From: Propionibacterium cyclohexanicum
Lineage (GTDB): Bacteria > Actinomycetota > Actinomycetes > Propionibacteriales > Propionibacteriaceae
NCBI RefSeq assembly: GCF_900111365.1
Contig: NZ_FOGZ01000012.1
Coordinates: 22,326 to 86,325, forward strand
Direction of reading: 5' to 3'
Length of the DNA stretch: 64,000 nucleotides
A model generated the notes under the pieces. It was not told the DNA's origin. It worked only from the letters and a program-made list of their open reading frames with translations, and did no database searches. Positions 63,906 to 64,000 of the stretch are shown in pieces (positions within the stretch are counted from its first letter, which is position 1; every line of letters begins with the position of its first letter). The translations under genes and the position numbers were made by a program.

Positions 63906-64000
63906 TGAAGCGCCCCAGGTTTGATGCCGCATCCTTGTGAGTTGGAAGGATAGATGTCATGCCGAAGAAGATTGATCCCGCGCTGCGTGAGCGCGCTGTC
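63906..64000 (+). mobile_element. left end of an IS3-family element (cut by the window edge)
   Basis: TGAAGCGCCCCAGGTTTG at 63906 looks like an IS3-type terminal inverted repeat (elements of this group often begin TGAACCGCCCCGGGTTTG). It lies about 50 bases before the start of an OrfA-like transposase frame, the usual spacing. The other end is outside the window, so completeness and target duplication cannot be judged. Confidence 0.7.
63959..64000 (+). CDS. IS3-family transposase OrfA, 5' fragment
   Basis: Only 14 codons are visible: MPKKIDPALRERAV. This is the typical start of the helix-turn-helix OrfA of actinobacterial IS3 elements (M-P-[KR]-K-[IY]-[DP]-...-R-[AV]-V). GGAAGGAT lies about eight bases before the ATG. 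The rest is past the window end. Confidence 0.7.
   Translation, partial: MPKKIDPALRERAV

Overview
The window is a GC-rich, gene-dense stretch of bacterial chromosome. GTG starts, 4-nt stop/start overlaps, mycobacterial-style -10 hexamers and the gene families point to an actinobacterium. The gene content (TIGR02483-type Pfk, archaeal-type ValS, tandem ClpP1/ClpP2, a D-lactate-dehydrogenase-like FAD/Fe-S protein) fits Propionibacteriaceae best. That family assignment is inference; no marker in the window settles it.

Left part (1-9.1 kb): the 3' end of glycogen phosphorylase, an HAD-IIA phosphatase, a 14-TM drug-efflux permease, an SLC13 permease with two RCK_C domains, and a coupled three-gene operon (circularly permuted ATP-grasp, alpha-E protein, transglutaminase-like protein) whose ATP-grasp protein ends in a run of ten glutamines. 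Next (9.1-19 kb), all on the minus strand, is the conserved actinobacterial block rne - rplU - rpmA // obg - proB - proA - nadD - rsfS - phosphatase. The rplU leader is structured and rpmA ends in a strong hairpin. From 19.3 to 32 kb come the DUF2344 (TIGR03936) gene and its usual partner, a TIGR03960 radical SAM gene, here separated by a MarR/TerC/ChaA cassette. These are followed by a CPBP protease, ndk, folC, a membrane-anchored DsbA-like protein and an archaeal-type valS.

Middle (32-44.3 kb): a small kinase-like NTPase, a second HAD phosphatase, pfk and thrC (the last three forming one unit), clpX, clpP2-clpP1, two paralogous AI-2E permeases, trigger factor, tRNA-Gly(TCC) and tRNA-Pro(TGG). 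Right part (44.3-64 kb): a 60-residue Cys-Cys protein behind a possible iron box, two proteins I cannot place (190 and 485 aa), a GlsB-type membrane protein, a tandem DUF606 transporter, ligA, a NERD protein, a DsbA-like thiol protein with a CPWA site, aminopeptidase N, gnd, pdxK, a double-hotdog thioesterase with a long-chain acyl-CoA synthetase, a leaderless MarR gene coupled to a large FAD/Fe-S dehydrogenase, and finally the left end of an IS3-family element cut by the window edge.

Two window-wide patterns stand out. At least nine genes have a -10-like hexamer ending 6-7 nt before the start codon and lack a good Shine-Dalgarno, so they are probably leaderless; TAGGCT recurs. Perfect short tandem duplications (14-28 bp) occur in many intergenic gaps, and in-frame repeats occur in two coding tails. 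I see no CRISPR array, prophage or obvious new defence system. The most unusual local structures are the polyQ-tailed ATP-grasp operon, the small iron-box gene with its duplicated palindromic 3' end, and the cassette that splits the radical SAM/DUF2344 pair.
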